Shown one piece after another: positions 1 to 5,169 of a stretch of 5,258 nt of DNA. The stretch is from Deltaproteobacteria bacterium (lineage in GTDB: Bacteria > Desulfobacterota > Binatia > UBA9968 > CAXXLF01), in the NCBI GenBank assembly GCA_022571535.1, contig JACZXR010000199.1:1-5258 (forward strand), given 5' to 3'. The translations under genes were made by a program, and so were the position numbers. How positions within the stretch are numbered: the stretch's first letter is position 1; every line of letters begins with the position of its first letter. The notes beneath the pieces were generated by a model, which searched no databases, had not been told where the DNA came from, and was given only the letters and a program-made list of their open reading frames with translations.

Positions 1-250
1 CTCCTTCGCTACGCAGGACCCCAACCACGTCTTCAGCCATCCCCATAATGCTCGTACTGGAAGTCGGTTTGTCTGAATATCCGTAGCCCCTGATATCGAC
101 ATTGATAACTCTAAAGAAGGTCGAGAAGTGGGCCGCCTGATACATCCAGAGGCGTCGGTCAAATGGGTTGGCATGAATCAGGACCAGTGGAGACCCCTCG
201 CCTGAAACCTCATAGTGGATTCTGATACCGTTAACCGCACAGGTGGACAT
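1..250 (-). CDS. Alpha/beta hydrolase, N-terminal part (cut by left edge)
   Basis: Reading the minus strand from the ATG at 250-248 gives 83 uninterrupted codons to the window edge. The translation has the N-terminal half of an alpha/beta-hydrolase fold: strands around VNGIRIHYEVSG, then PLVLIHANPFDRRLW (residues 21-35), whose HANP is the HGxP-like oxyanion turn, then VINVDIRGYGYSDKP (48-62), the usual D-x-R-G-x-G-x-S-D-x-P segment. The nucleophile elbow (GxSxG) should follow within about 20 residues, beyond the edge, so the catalytic serine cannot be checked. The start is supported by an AGAGAGG ribosome-binding sequence at 253-259. Such proteins are esterases, lactonases, haloperoxidase-like enzymes or C-C hydrolases; the substrate cannot be told. 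The gene is transcribed divergently from the carbamoyltransferase operon and need not be related to it. Confidence 0.88.
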   Translation of the reverse strand, partial: MSTCAVNGIRIHYEVSGEGSPLVLIHANPFDRRLWMYQAAHFSTFFRVINVDIRGYGYSDKPTSSTSIMGMAEDVVGVLRSEG

Positions 251-505
251 GCCCTCTCTTTAAGCCCCTAATACCTATTGAGTCAACCTTCCTGCACCTA
301 TTTTGTTAAATGCATGGATTCTTGTCACGGCGATGAAACAATCGACAGGCCTCCACATTCACCAGGGTCTTCACATTAGCAGGCAATTCAAACTAATCGC
401 TGTCTTGCAAAGGCTGGGTGGTTATATGGATGATGACTCCGTAGTGGCCCCGTTCGGTAGTCCTTCACAAGAGTGCCAACTTATGTCAATCTCTGACGAA
501 ATTAA
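251..505. other. Divergent intergenic region
   Basis: This spacer separates the minus-strand hydrolase from the plus-strand operon and should hold the promoters of both. I found no convincing -35/-10 pair on either strand: TTGAGT at 278-283 on plus has no good -10, and the minus strand has a TTGACT with only a poor TTAAAG 17 bases on. An open frame (TTG at 303, internal ATG at 426) ends in TGA at 507-509 and overlaps the next ATG as ATGA. It has no recognisable domain and its TTG start has no ribosome site, so I do not call it a gene. The stretch from 426, 27 codons after a GGGTGG at 415-420, could at most be a leader peptide. Confidence 0.4.
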
Positions 506-763
506 ATGAACGTAGAGAGAGTTAAAAAAACCGGCGCAGTGAGAAGGCTCTGGGAATGGTGGAAGCGGGTCGGGAAAAGGATCGGCGATTTCCAGGCGCG
601 GGTTCTTCTGAGTTTTTTCTACTACACTGTTTTTGCTCCATTTGCCATAGCAGTGCGATGGGTAAGCGACCCTCTGGCCATCAAGGATGGTGCCCCAAGG
701 GGATGGCAACTCAAAAGAGAAGGGGAGGCATCCCCGACGGAGCGGGCGACCCGGCAGTTCTAA
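506..763 (+). CDS. Small single-pass membrane protein of carbamoyltransferase operon (85 aa)
   Basis: The 85-residue product has a basic amphipathic N-terminus (RRLWEWWKRVGKRIGDF, 13-29), one hydrophobic segment at about 32-52 (VLLSFFYYTVFAPFAIAVRW), a short SDPL motif (54-57) and a charged tail ending in TRQF. From memory, small proteins with an IGDFQARVLL-like stretch, one membrane span and an RQF-type ending occur beside NodU-type carbamoyltransferases; no function is established for them as far as I know. It probably sits in the inner membrane with the charged ends at the cytoplasmic face. No good Shine-Dalgarno precedes ATG 506; a GTG at 539 is an alternative start but would trim the basic region. 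Its TAA (761-763) lies in the direct repeat that flanks the GIY-YIG element, and the tail looks complete, so the insertion did not truncate it. In the inferred pre-insertion state it overlapped the carbamoyltransferase start. Confidence 0.8.
   Translation: MNVERVKKTGAVRRLWEWWKRVGKRIGDFQARVLLSFFYYTVFAPFAIAVRWVSDPLAIKDGAPRGWQLKREGEASPTERATRQF
760..763 (+). repeat. Left target-site duplication, CTAA
   Basis: CTAA directly abuts the outer end of the left 13-bp inverted repeat and is repeated at 1046-1049 directly outside the right one. It contains the stop codon of the 85-residue membrane protein. Four bases alone would mean little, but the exact contact with both repeat ends makes a duplicated target the simplest reading. 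Confidence 0.7.
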
Positions 764-776
764 CCCCGATCCGAAA
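764..776 (+). repeat. Left terminal inverted repeat (13 bp)
   Basis: CCCCGATCCGAAA pairs without mismatch with 1033-1045. It starts on the base after the TAA stop of the upstream gene. It lies in the short leader of the nuclease gene, whose ATG is 12 bases past its inner end. Confidence 0.85.
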
Positions 777-788
777 TTTTCCGATGCC

Positions 789-1049
789 ATGCATTACACC
801 TATGTCATAGAGAGCGGCAAGTATAGTCAGTGGTACACGGGTGTGACGAGCGATTTGAGGGCACGTTTTCGAAGTCACCTCAAAGGGCAAGTCAGATCAA
901 CTCATTATAGGCGTCCGTTAAGGCTTATCTATTATGAGGCGTGTTTAAGCGAAGCTGACGCCAGGCGACGCGAACGATATTTAAAGAGCGGGAAAGGGAA
1001 ACGTTATTTGAAGCAGAGGCTTGCGTTATTTTTTTCGGATCGGGGCTAA
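789..1049 (+). CDS. GIY-YIG family endonuclease, small single-domain form (86 aa)
   Basis: The product is a lone GIY-YIG nuclease domain of the UPF0213/YhbQ-like type. It starts MHYTYVIESG; TYV (4-6) is the GIY position and YTG (16-18) the YIG position. TSDLRARFRSH (20-30) carries the conserved arginines and histidine. LIYYEACLSEADARRRERYLKSGKGKRYLKQRL (47-78) is the conserved second half, with Glu62 in RRE the likely metal-binding catalytic residue. The family usually cuts or nicks DNA. I chose ATG 789 because it starts directly at the domain; an in-frame ATG at 687 would lie inside the upstream gene and add 34 unrelated residues. No Shine-Dalgarno is evident, so translation may depend on ribosomes finishing the upstream gene. 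The last residues (SDRG) are encoded by the right inverted repeat, and the stop TAA belongs to the flanking CTAA, overlapping the carbamoyltransferase ATG by one base. Confidence 0.9.
   Translation: MHYTYVIESGKYSQWYTGVTSDLRARFRSHLKGQVRSTHYRRPLRLIYYEACLSEADARRRERYLKSGKGKRYLKQRLALFFSDRG
1033..1045 (-). repeat. Right terminal inverted repeat (13 bp)
   Basis: TTTCGGATCGGGG is the exact reverse complement of 764-776. It is read as codons for the C-terminal residues of the nuclease and lies just upstream of the carbamoyltransferase ATG, where its GGGG (1042-1045) is the only ribosome-site-like sequence available. Confidence 0.85.
1046..1049 (+). repeat. Right target-site duplication, CTAA
   Basis: This second CTAA copy directly follows the right inverted repeat. 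It supplies the nuclease stop TAA (1047-1049), and its last A is the first base of the carbamoyltransferase ATG (1049-1051). Confidence 0.7.
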
Positions 1050-2839
1050 TGAATATTTTAGGTATCTCCTGTTACTTTCACGATGCCGCTGCAGCGTTAC
1101 TGCGCGACGGCCAGCTTGTAGCAGCGGCCGAAGAGGAGCGGTTTACCCGTAAGAAGCATGACTATGAGTTTCCTCAGCATGCCATTGATTTCTGTCTGGG
1201 AGTTGGCGGGCTCCGGTCGGAAGAGCTGGACTATGTAGCCTTTTTCGAGAAGCCTTTCGTTAAGTTTGAACGGCTCATCTTGTCCAGCTTGCAGACCTTT
1301 CCCCGCTCTCATCACGTCTTCCGGGAAGCGATGATCAGCTGGCTGGGAGATAAGCTCTGGATCAAGCACCTCATTCAGAGACGGCTCAGAGTGCCACCGT
1401 CCAGGATTCTCTTCAGCGAGCACCACCTCTCCCACGCGGCCAGCGCTTTTTTCTGCTCCCCATTTGAGGACGCGGCCCTACTGACCGTGGATGGAGTGGG
1501 AGAGTGGACGACGGCCAGTCTTGGGATTGGAAAGGGTACAGAACTAAAACTGCTCAGAGAAATTCGTTTTCCCCATTCTCTAGGGCTTCTCTATAGCGCC
1601 TTTACGGCCTTTCTGGGCTTTGAGGTAAACGAAGGGGAGTATAAAGTGATGGGGATGGCCCCCTTCGGGTCGCCCCGGTATCAGGACAAGGTTTACAAAC
1701 TCATCCGGCTAGCAAGTGACGGCGGTTTTGAACTCAACATGGACTATTTTTCCTTTCATTACTCTACGGAGAAGACGTTTAATGGAAAGTTTGAAACACT
1801 ATTTGGCCCCCCGAGAGATTCTAAAGCTCTCTTCTTTACTACAGCAAGCGGCTATCCCTCTTATTTCGGGGAAAAGCCGGCGAACTACAACGAGCTGAGC
1901 AAACAGAATCAGTATTATGCGGACATAGCCGCAAGTATTCAGGCAGTTACGGAAGAGGTTCTGCTCAAGATGGCTCGGTATGTCTACAAGGAAACAGGCC
2001 TTAAAAGGCTCTGCATGGCCGGTGGAGTTGCTCTAAACAGTGTGGCCAACGGTAAGATCCTCAGGGAGACCCCATTTGAAGAAATCTACGTTCAGCCCGC
2101 GGCCGGTGACGGCGGTGGGGCTATTGGAGCAGCCCTCTATGCTCATCATGTAGTTCTGGGCATGCCGCGTAAGTTCGTTATGGATCATGCCTACTGGGGA
2201 GAGGAGCACGGTCCTGGCGAGATCGAAAAGTTCCTGAACGAGAAGGGCATCCGCTATCGGCGGTTCGATAGCGAGGAGAAGCTAATCGAGCGGATTGTTG
2301 ATGAGCTTCAAGCCGGAAAGGTCGTAGGGTGGTTCCAGGGTCGATTTGAATGGGGGCCTCGAGCGCTGGGGAACCGGAGCATCCTGGCCGACCCGCGCCG
2401 TGCGGATATGAAGGATATCGTCAACGTCAAGATCAAGTTCCGCGAGCCGTTCCGCCCCTTTGCCCCTTCTGTATTGGCCGAGCGTGCAGAGGAGTACTTC
2501 GCACTGCCCGAAGCGCCAAGGCACTATCCAGCCCGCTTCATGCTCTACGTGGTGGACGTAAGGGAGGAAAAGCGGGGGGTCATCCCTGCCATCACGCACG
2601 TGGACGGAACGGGCCGGCTCCAGACGGTTCAGAAAGAAGTAAGCCCGAGATATTACCGGCTGATCGAGAACTTTGGGCAGGCCACGGGAGTTCCGATGGT
2701 GCTCAACACCTCATTCAACCTGAAGGGCGAGCCGATTGTGAACACTCCCCATGAGGCATTTCGGACATTCAGCCAAAGTGGCATGGACATTTTAGCCTTA
2801 GGGGAGTGTGTAATAGAAAAGCCTAAAGGATTAAGTTGA
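1049..2839 (+). CDS. NodU/CmcH/TobZ-family O-carbamoyltransferase
   Basis: This 596-residue protein is full length for the family. The family uses carbamoyl phosphate and ATP to form carbamoyl-adenylate in a Kae1-like N-terminal domain, then passes the carbamoyl group to a hydroxyl of a sugar, Nod factor or antibiotic. Visible landmarks: MNILGISCYFHDAAAALL (1-18), the actin-like nucleotide fold start; EERFTRKKHD (29-38); EHHLSHAASAF (124-134) with H125 and H129 as the HxxxH metal ligands; LLTVDGVGEW (144-153) with D148; NEGEYKVMGMAPFG (194-207); GGVALNSVANGK (325-336); QPAAGDGGGAIGAA (349-362) with D354; then the C-terminal domain with FEWGPRALGNRSILADPR (433-450), FREPFRPFAPSVL (464-476) and VLNTSFNLKGEPIVNTP (551-567). 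No key motif is missing, so it should be active. The start overlaps the preceding stop (TAATG), which suggests translational coupling. The acceptor is unknown; the neighbourhood points to a surface glycan or specialised metabolite. Confidence 0.96.
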   Translation: MNILGISCYFHDAAAALLRDGQLVAAAEEERFTRKKHDYEFPQHAIDFCLGVGGLRSEELDYVAFFEKPFVKFERLILSSLQTFPRSHHVFREAMISWLGDKLWIKHLIQRRLRVPPSRILFSEHHLSHAASAFFCSPFEDAALLTVDGVGEWTTASLGIGKGTELKLLREIRFPHSLGLLYSAFTAFLGFEVNEGEYKVMGMAPFGSPRYQDKVYKLIRLASDGGFELNMDYFSFHYSTEKTFNGKFETLFGPPRDSKALFFTTASGYPSYFGEKPANYNELSKQNQYYADIAASIQAVTEEVLLKMARYVYKETGLKRLCMAGGVALNSVANGKILRETPFEEIYVQPAAGDGGGAIGAALYAHHVVLGMPRKFVMDHAYWGEEHGPGEIEKFLNEKGIRYRRFDSEEKLIERIVDELQAGKVVGWFQGRFEWGPRALGNRSILADPRRADMKDIVNVKIKFREPFRPFAPSVLAERAEEYFALPEAPRHYPARFMLYVVDVREEKRGVIPAITHVDGTGRLQTVQKEVSPRYYRLIENFGQATGVPMVLNTSFNLKGEPIVNTPHEAFRTFSQSGMDILALGECVIEKPKGLS

Positions 2840-2852
2840 GGAGGAAACGTAC

Positions 2853-3032
2853 ATGCGGTTTGTCGAGAGTTTAGCCAGTCGCATGGGCATCATGGGGGAA
2901 CTTCTTATGTTCTTCTGGGAGCGCAAGTGGTGGTGGCTGACGCCAATGATTTTGGTGCTGCTGCTTTTCGGCATGCTGGTTATTTTCGCTCAAAGCTCCG
3001 CCATAGCACCGTTTATCTATACGTTGTTTTAG
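2853..3032 (+). CDS. DUF5989/SxtK-like small membrane protein (59 aa)
   Basis: The 59-residue product reads MRFVESLASRMGIMGELLMFFWERKWWWLTPMILVLLLFGMLVIFAQSSAIAPFIYTLF in outline: an amphipathic N-terminal helix (1-22), a WERKWWWLTP interface motif (22-31), one membrane span (about 32-47) and a short end AQSSAIAPFIYTLF. This pattern is that of DUF5989, small proteins encoded next to carbamoyltransferases, including SxtK beside SxtI of saxitoxin clusters. An AGGAGG ribosome site (2839-2844) overlaps the upstream stop and lies 8 bases from the ATG, so expression with the carbamoyltransferase is near certain. Function is unproven; a membrane anchor or partner of the enzyme is the natural guess. 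SxtJ, the other small membrane protein common in such operons, is not seen in the window. Confidence 0.9.
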   Translation: MRFVESLASRMGIMGELLMFFWERKWWWLTPMILVLLLFGMLVIFAQSSAIAPFIYTLF

Positions 3033-3254
3033 CCAGGACAGGGTCAGAAAAAACTCTTTAATTTTTTACGCCATATTTTTTGAAAAAACCTAGCGTTAAC
3101 TGATAGGACTTTTCCAACGTCCTCCCTAGAAGGCGATCCGGCCACTTGGAAAAATGTTCCAGTCTTGTTTTGCAAACCAACTCCCCAACTGATGCGGGGA
3201 GGCTCTCTAGAAAGGGGATTTCTATTCTGCTATTTTCCCCTGTGGAGGTGAACC
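3033..3254 (+). other. Spacer with small hairpins between two operons
   Basis: No gene is supported here. Three short dyads are visible: AGGAC (3105-3109) with GTCCT (3119-3123), TTGGAA with TTCCAG around 3148-3164 (one G-T pair), and CTCCCC (3181-3186) with GGGGAG (3196-3201) around a 9-base loop. None is followed by a T-run, so no classical terminator can be called. TTGAAA at 3080-3085 has only a weak -10 partner. The spacer ends in the strong GGAGGTGA ribosome site of the next gene. Confidence 0.4.
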
Positions 3255-3362
3255 ATGGCTGAGACGAAAACGTCGGCCACAGCAGAGGTTCTCGAGGAGT
3301 TATATCAAGAACTGGATAAAAAAGACCTGATCTCACCGGCAAGTGAACAGCGCGGTTTATAA
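3255..3362 (+). CDS. Short unassigned protein (35 aa as read, possibly frameshifted)
   Basis: A GGAGGTGA ribosome site at 3244-3251 sits just before this ATG, one of the best in the window, so translation very likely starts here. The product is MAETKTSATAEVLEELYQEL followed by DKKDLISPASEQRGL: acidic, probably helical from residue 10 to 24, with no known domain. Frame +1 from 3331 reads SHRQVNSAVYNVFDDKWRKS and stops with TGA at 3391-3393, overlapping the next ATG as TGATG. That tail looks more protein-like than PASEQRGL and has the coupled junction expected in an operon. The switch must fall at about 3328-3331, because frame +1 has a TGA at 3328-3330. I infer either a one-base indel in a gene of about 46 codons or a chance reading; the 35-residue form is what the sequence gives directly. 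Confidence 0.55.
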   Translation: MAETKTSATAEVLEELYQELDKKDLISPASEQRGL

Positions 3363-3392
3363 CGTATTTGACGATAAGTGGAGGAAATCCTG

Positions 3393-3602
3393 ATGGCAAA
3401 ATACCTTCAGTGCAGCGAATGCGGCAAAATCGCTTTCTACTATGACAGTTACGTCGGGACCGAGAAGCCTTTTTACCTACGGTACATGAGATATCCCGAC
3501 GGTACTAAACCTCAATCGCCAAGGTGCATTAGCTGTGGAGCCGTCCCTCGGTTGATCCACGAGCTGATCAAGGAGGAAAAGCCAGGGGCCAAACACGAAT
3601 AA
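3393..3602 (+). CDS. Small zinc-ribbon protein (69 aa)
   Basis: The product has two CxxC knuckles, CSEC (residues 7-10) and CISC (45-48), separated by a tyrosine- and phenylalanine-rich segment (IAFYYDSY, FYLRYMRYPDG). This is the layout of a rubredoxin- or zinc-ribbon-like fold binding one Zn or Fe ion. The C-terminal tail is helical and charged (RLIHELIKEEKPGAKHE). ATG 3393 is preferred over an in-frame GTG at 3378, because GGAGGA at 3380-3385 lies at the right distance from 3393 and would be inside the gene otherwise. I do not recognise a named family; nucleic-acid binding or a partner role are both possible. It follows the short peptide gene by 30 bases, or by an overlap if that gene is really frameshifted, so the two form one small unit. 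Confidence 0.8.
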   Translation: MAKYLQCSECGKIAFYYDSYVGTEKPFYLRYMRYPDGTKPQSPRCISCGAVPRLIHELIKEEKPGAKHE

Positions 3603-3975
3603 GAGGTGAACATCCTGGAGCAAGGTGAGTAACCACCCAGATTTCATCCCGAAAGCTGCCGACTAAAGAATGAGTCCCATTTTAGAGCACTTTTGATGGA
3701 TCGTAAAAGATTTCTTTCTACCAACTATTCGGTATCCAATTCTCTTCTCCTACCACGGTTCAGGTAGATATGAAATGCCCTTTTTATTTGTTAAATTACT
3801 TGTTTTTGTCATTTTCCCCATATACAGAGATGGCGTGGTGAAGTCACTTATCTCCCTCTTCAAGTCGGTTGCGCCGCTTCCTTAGCAACCTAGAGAGCTC
3901 CCCTCTATCATTTATTCAATTTGCTCCTTATTGGCACTTTTTTAGCTTAAAATCATAGAATAGAATTTCATTACA

Positions 3976-4004
3976 TTGACTCCCAAAAAACCGATCTATA
4001 TACT
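3976..4004 (+). promoter_or_regulatory. Sigma70-type promoter
   Basis: TTGACT (3976-3981) and TATACT (3999-4004) each match consensus at five of six positions and are exactly 17 bases apart. Transcription would start near 4011 and give a leader of about 55 bases to the ATG at 4067. This is the best promoter in the window, and it now drives a broken radical SAM gene and the cut glycosyltransferase. Confidence 0.75.
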
Positions 4005-4050
4005 CGGTCTTAGGAAATATCCTTACTGCCAATGGGTAGAATAAGACCGA
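3990..4050 (+). promoter_or_regulatory. Three-part inverted repeat over the promoter (possible operator)
   Basis: ACCGA (3990-3994) and TCGGT (4004-4008) form a dyad centred on the -10 box, as an operator would. The right arm extends to TCGGTCTTA (4004-4012), whose perfect 9-bp reverse complement TAAGACCGA lies at 4042-4050, past the transcription start. A regulator could bind the first pair, or loop to the third site; alternatively the transcript could fold a 9-bp stem if it starts early enough. The regulator is unknown. All this is inference from the repeat geometry. Confidence 0.45.
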
Positions 4051-4066
4051 TAAAAATTAGACCACC

Positions 4067-4763
4067 ATGGCCCAAATTGTACTAATCCAGCCTTATACAG
4101 GTACCTGGGACGAAATGTCCGTCCGGCAACGAGTGGGTCATTCGTATAGTAAATAAGGCCGAAACACTGGATGAGATGCGCGTTACAAATCAAAAACTGG
4201 CAAAGTACAATATCAAGGTGAAATATACACTGATAGTGAGCTTCCCCGGCGAAACCGAATCTGAAATGATGGATACGGTCCGCTTTGCCTGTGAACTACA
4301 GGACACCAATCCAAACGCGTACACGTTAATCTTTATGTTCTTGCCTATTATCGGCACCCCGTTTTATGACCAAGCTATCAAAGAAGGATTTAAAGGACCC
4401 GGAAAGATTGAAGACTGGGAGCATATGGAATTTGATACCTGGCTCCGCAACTACCGCTCGTGGTCCTCCGCTAGGTTAGTTCGCAAAATGGAGGCTATTA
4501 GTTTCACATCTTATTTCGCCAACAAAAATGTTGAATACAAATTCAGTAATTCCTCCCTCCTGCGCCTTTGTTTTAAGCTCTATCACCCCATAGCCCGTTG
4601 GCGGTTCCGCAACCAGAAATTTGGCTTTTTCATTGAACACCATCTCAAGGATGACATTTTCGACGCCAAATTCGCCATCCGGCGGCTACTCCAGAAACAA
4701 AATGCACTCATCGACGAAGCCCGTGAACGAATGGCGCTCACGATCTTCGACACAGAGCAATAA
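4067..4763 (+). pseudogene. B12-binding radical SAM protein with its middle deleted
   Basis: ATG 4067 opens with MAQIVLIQPYTGTWDEMSVR, the typical first strand and loop of a cobalamin-binding radical SAM enzyme, then runs into nonsense and stops at 4154-4156. From 4122, in another frame, the sequence becomes SGNEWVIRIVNKAETLDEMR (4122-4181), matching the ESG...NK segment late in the radical SAM barrel. It continues with NQKLAKYNIKVKYTLIVSFPGETESEM, FLPIIGTPFYDQAIKEG and a normal C-terminal region to TAA 4761-4763. Missing are the rest of the B12 domain and the CxxxCxxC iron-sulfur motif, by family length probably some 250 codons. The join lies near 4118-4127 and also shifts frame. A product could start at ATG 4176 (195 residues) but would lack every cofactor site. 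The parent enzyme would have done radical chemistry such as methylation on a lipid or metabolite. Confidence 0.85.
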
Positions 4764-4808
4764 ATTCAACTCTGTTAAATTGAGCTGGGAGAAAATTTCC
4801 GAGAGGCT

Positions 4809-5126
4809 ATGACCATCTCAAGCCCTAATACCAAGGCTTATGTTTCATTAATTATTCCAGCTTTCAATGAGGAAGCACGCATCGTCAAAAGTTTGGATCG
4901 TATTTTGAGTTTCTTGAAATCTGAGCCTTACTCTACAGAGGTCATTATTGTAGATGACGGTAGTAAGGACCGGACAGGAGATCTGGTTAGGGAGAGCTAC
5001 AATAATCACGATGGTGTAAGAATATATCAGCAGTCTCACAATCTAGGGAAGGGAGCAGCCGTCAAACAAGGCATGCTCCTTGCCAGTGGAGAATACCTCT
5101 TCTTTTTAAAACTTTTCTATTTCTAA
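4809..5126 (+). pseudogene. Family 2 glycosyltransferase, truncated before the DxD motif
   Basis: The N-terminal GT-A half is clear: VSLIIPAFNEEARIVKSLDRIL (12-33), EVIIVDDGSKDRT (44-56) and HNLGKGAAVKQGML (77-90), as in dolichyl-phosphate sugar synthases (DPM1/ALG5-like), which move a sugar from a nucleotide donor to a polyprenyl phosphate. After ASGEYLFF (92-99) the family always continues with the DAD/DxD metal site; here it reads LKLFYF and stops. The loss begins at about 5105, where the DNA also becomes AT-rich, so a rearrangement or insertion end is likely. The remaining 105 residues cannot be catalytic. A GAGAGG (4801-4806) lies very close to the ATG; GGGAGA at 4787-4792 is an alternative ribosome site. 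It follows the radical SAM remnant by 45 bases, so the two were probably one operon. Confidence 0.88.
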
Positions 5127-5169
5127 ATTTCATTTTCTTATAGAAAATATTAAAAAATAGCGCTATTTT
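5113..5169 (+). promoter_or_regulatory. Nested palindromes upstream of the transporter gene
   Basis: ATTTTCT (5132-5138) and AGAAAAT (5142-5148) form a 7-bp dyad around TAT; TTTTCTAT (5113-5120) also pairs with ATAGAAAA (5140-5147). Then AAAATAGCGCTATTTT (5154-5169) is a perfect 16-bp palindrome ending 9 bases before the ATG. Such symmetry suits a dimeric repressor, plausibly metal-responsive given the next gene, but it matches no box I can name with confidence. AT-rich DNA forms chance dyads easily; the GC-centred 16-mer is the most convincing. Confidence 0.45.

Larger units (their letters stand above)
764..1045 (+). mobile_element. 282-bp mini-element: GIY-YIG gene between 13-bp terminal inverted repeats
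   Basis: The unit begins with CCCCGATCCGAAA (764-776) and ends with its exact reverse complement TTTCGGATCGGGG (1033-1045). CTAA flanks it on both sides (760-763, 1046-1049). Nearly all of the interior is one nuclease gene. Deleting 764-1045 plus one CTAA rejoins the flanks as TTC-TAA-TG, a TAATG stop/start overlap between the membrane-protein gene and the carbamoyltransferase. Perfect ends, a flanking duplication and an intact reconstructed junction are the marks of a recent transposon-like insertion. No DDE or HUH transposase is present, so either the GIY-YIG protein mobilises the unit or it is moved in trans. I do not recognise it as a named insertion sequence. Confidence 0.75.
3603..4066 (+). 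other. Long stretch without an intact gene; possible gene debris
   Basis: A GAGGTGAAC just after the zinc-ribbon stop looks like a ribosome site and start, but the frame from GTG 3606 ends after 8 codons (TAA at 3630-3632), as if the rest of a gene were lost. A second frame opens at ATG 3670, meets TGA at 3694, then stays open from 3697 to TAG 3883-3885 (62 codons, hydrophobic centre around FVKLLVFVIFPIY). It has no start of its own and no recognised domain, and T-rich DNA can give such frames by chance. Short dyads: CTACC (3750-3754) with GGTAG (3763-3767), and GGTTGC (3867-3872) with GCAACC (3885-3890). Neither is followed directly by a T-run. The promoter region at the end is listed separately. 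Confidence 0.45.

Noticed and set aside
303..509. 68-codon frame from TTG, ending ATGA-overlapped with the membrane-protein start
   Set aside because: No ribosome site at the TTG and no recognisable domain; the overlap with the next ATG can arise by chance. A 27-codon leader from ATG 426 cannot be excluded but is unsupported.
687..788. Upstream extension of the GIY-YIG protein from ATG 687
   Set aside because: The added residues are an out-of-frame reading of the membrane-protein gene and cross the left inverted repeat; the domain begins at 789.
422..790. 122-codon minus-strand frame
   Set aside because: Lies antisense to the membrane-protein gene and crosses the end of the mobile element; the translation shows no domain.
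764..1045. The 13-bp inverted repeats as a terminator or RNA stem
   Set aside because: The arms are 256 bases apart, enclose a whole gene and are flanked by matching CTAA, which fits element ends far better.
1097..2754. Several open frames of 60-134 codons on both strands inside the carbamoyltransferase
   Set aside because: They are shadows of a strongly supported, full-length conserved gene.
3181..3201. CTCCCC/GGGGAG hairpin as a rho-independent terminator
   Set aside because: Only a 6-bp stem and no following T-run on the plus strand.
3058..3399. 113-codon minus-strand frame
   Set aside because: Antisense to the short peptide gene and spacer, with no ribosome site or domain; the plus-strand ribosome sites here are strong.
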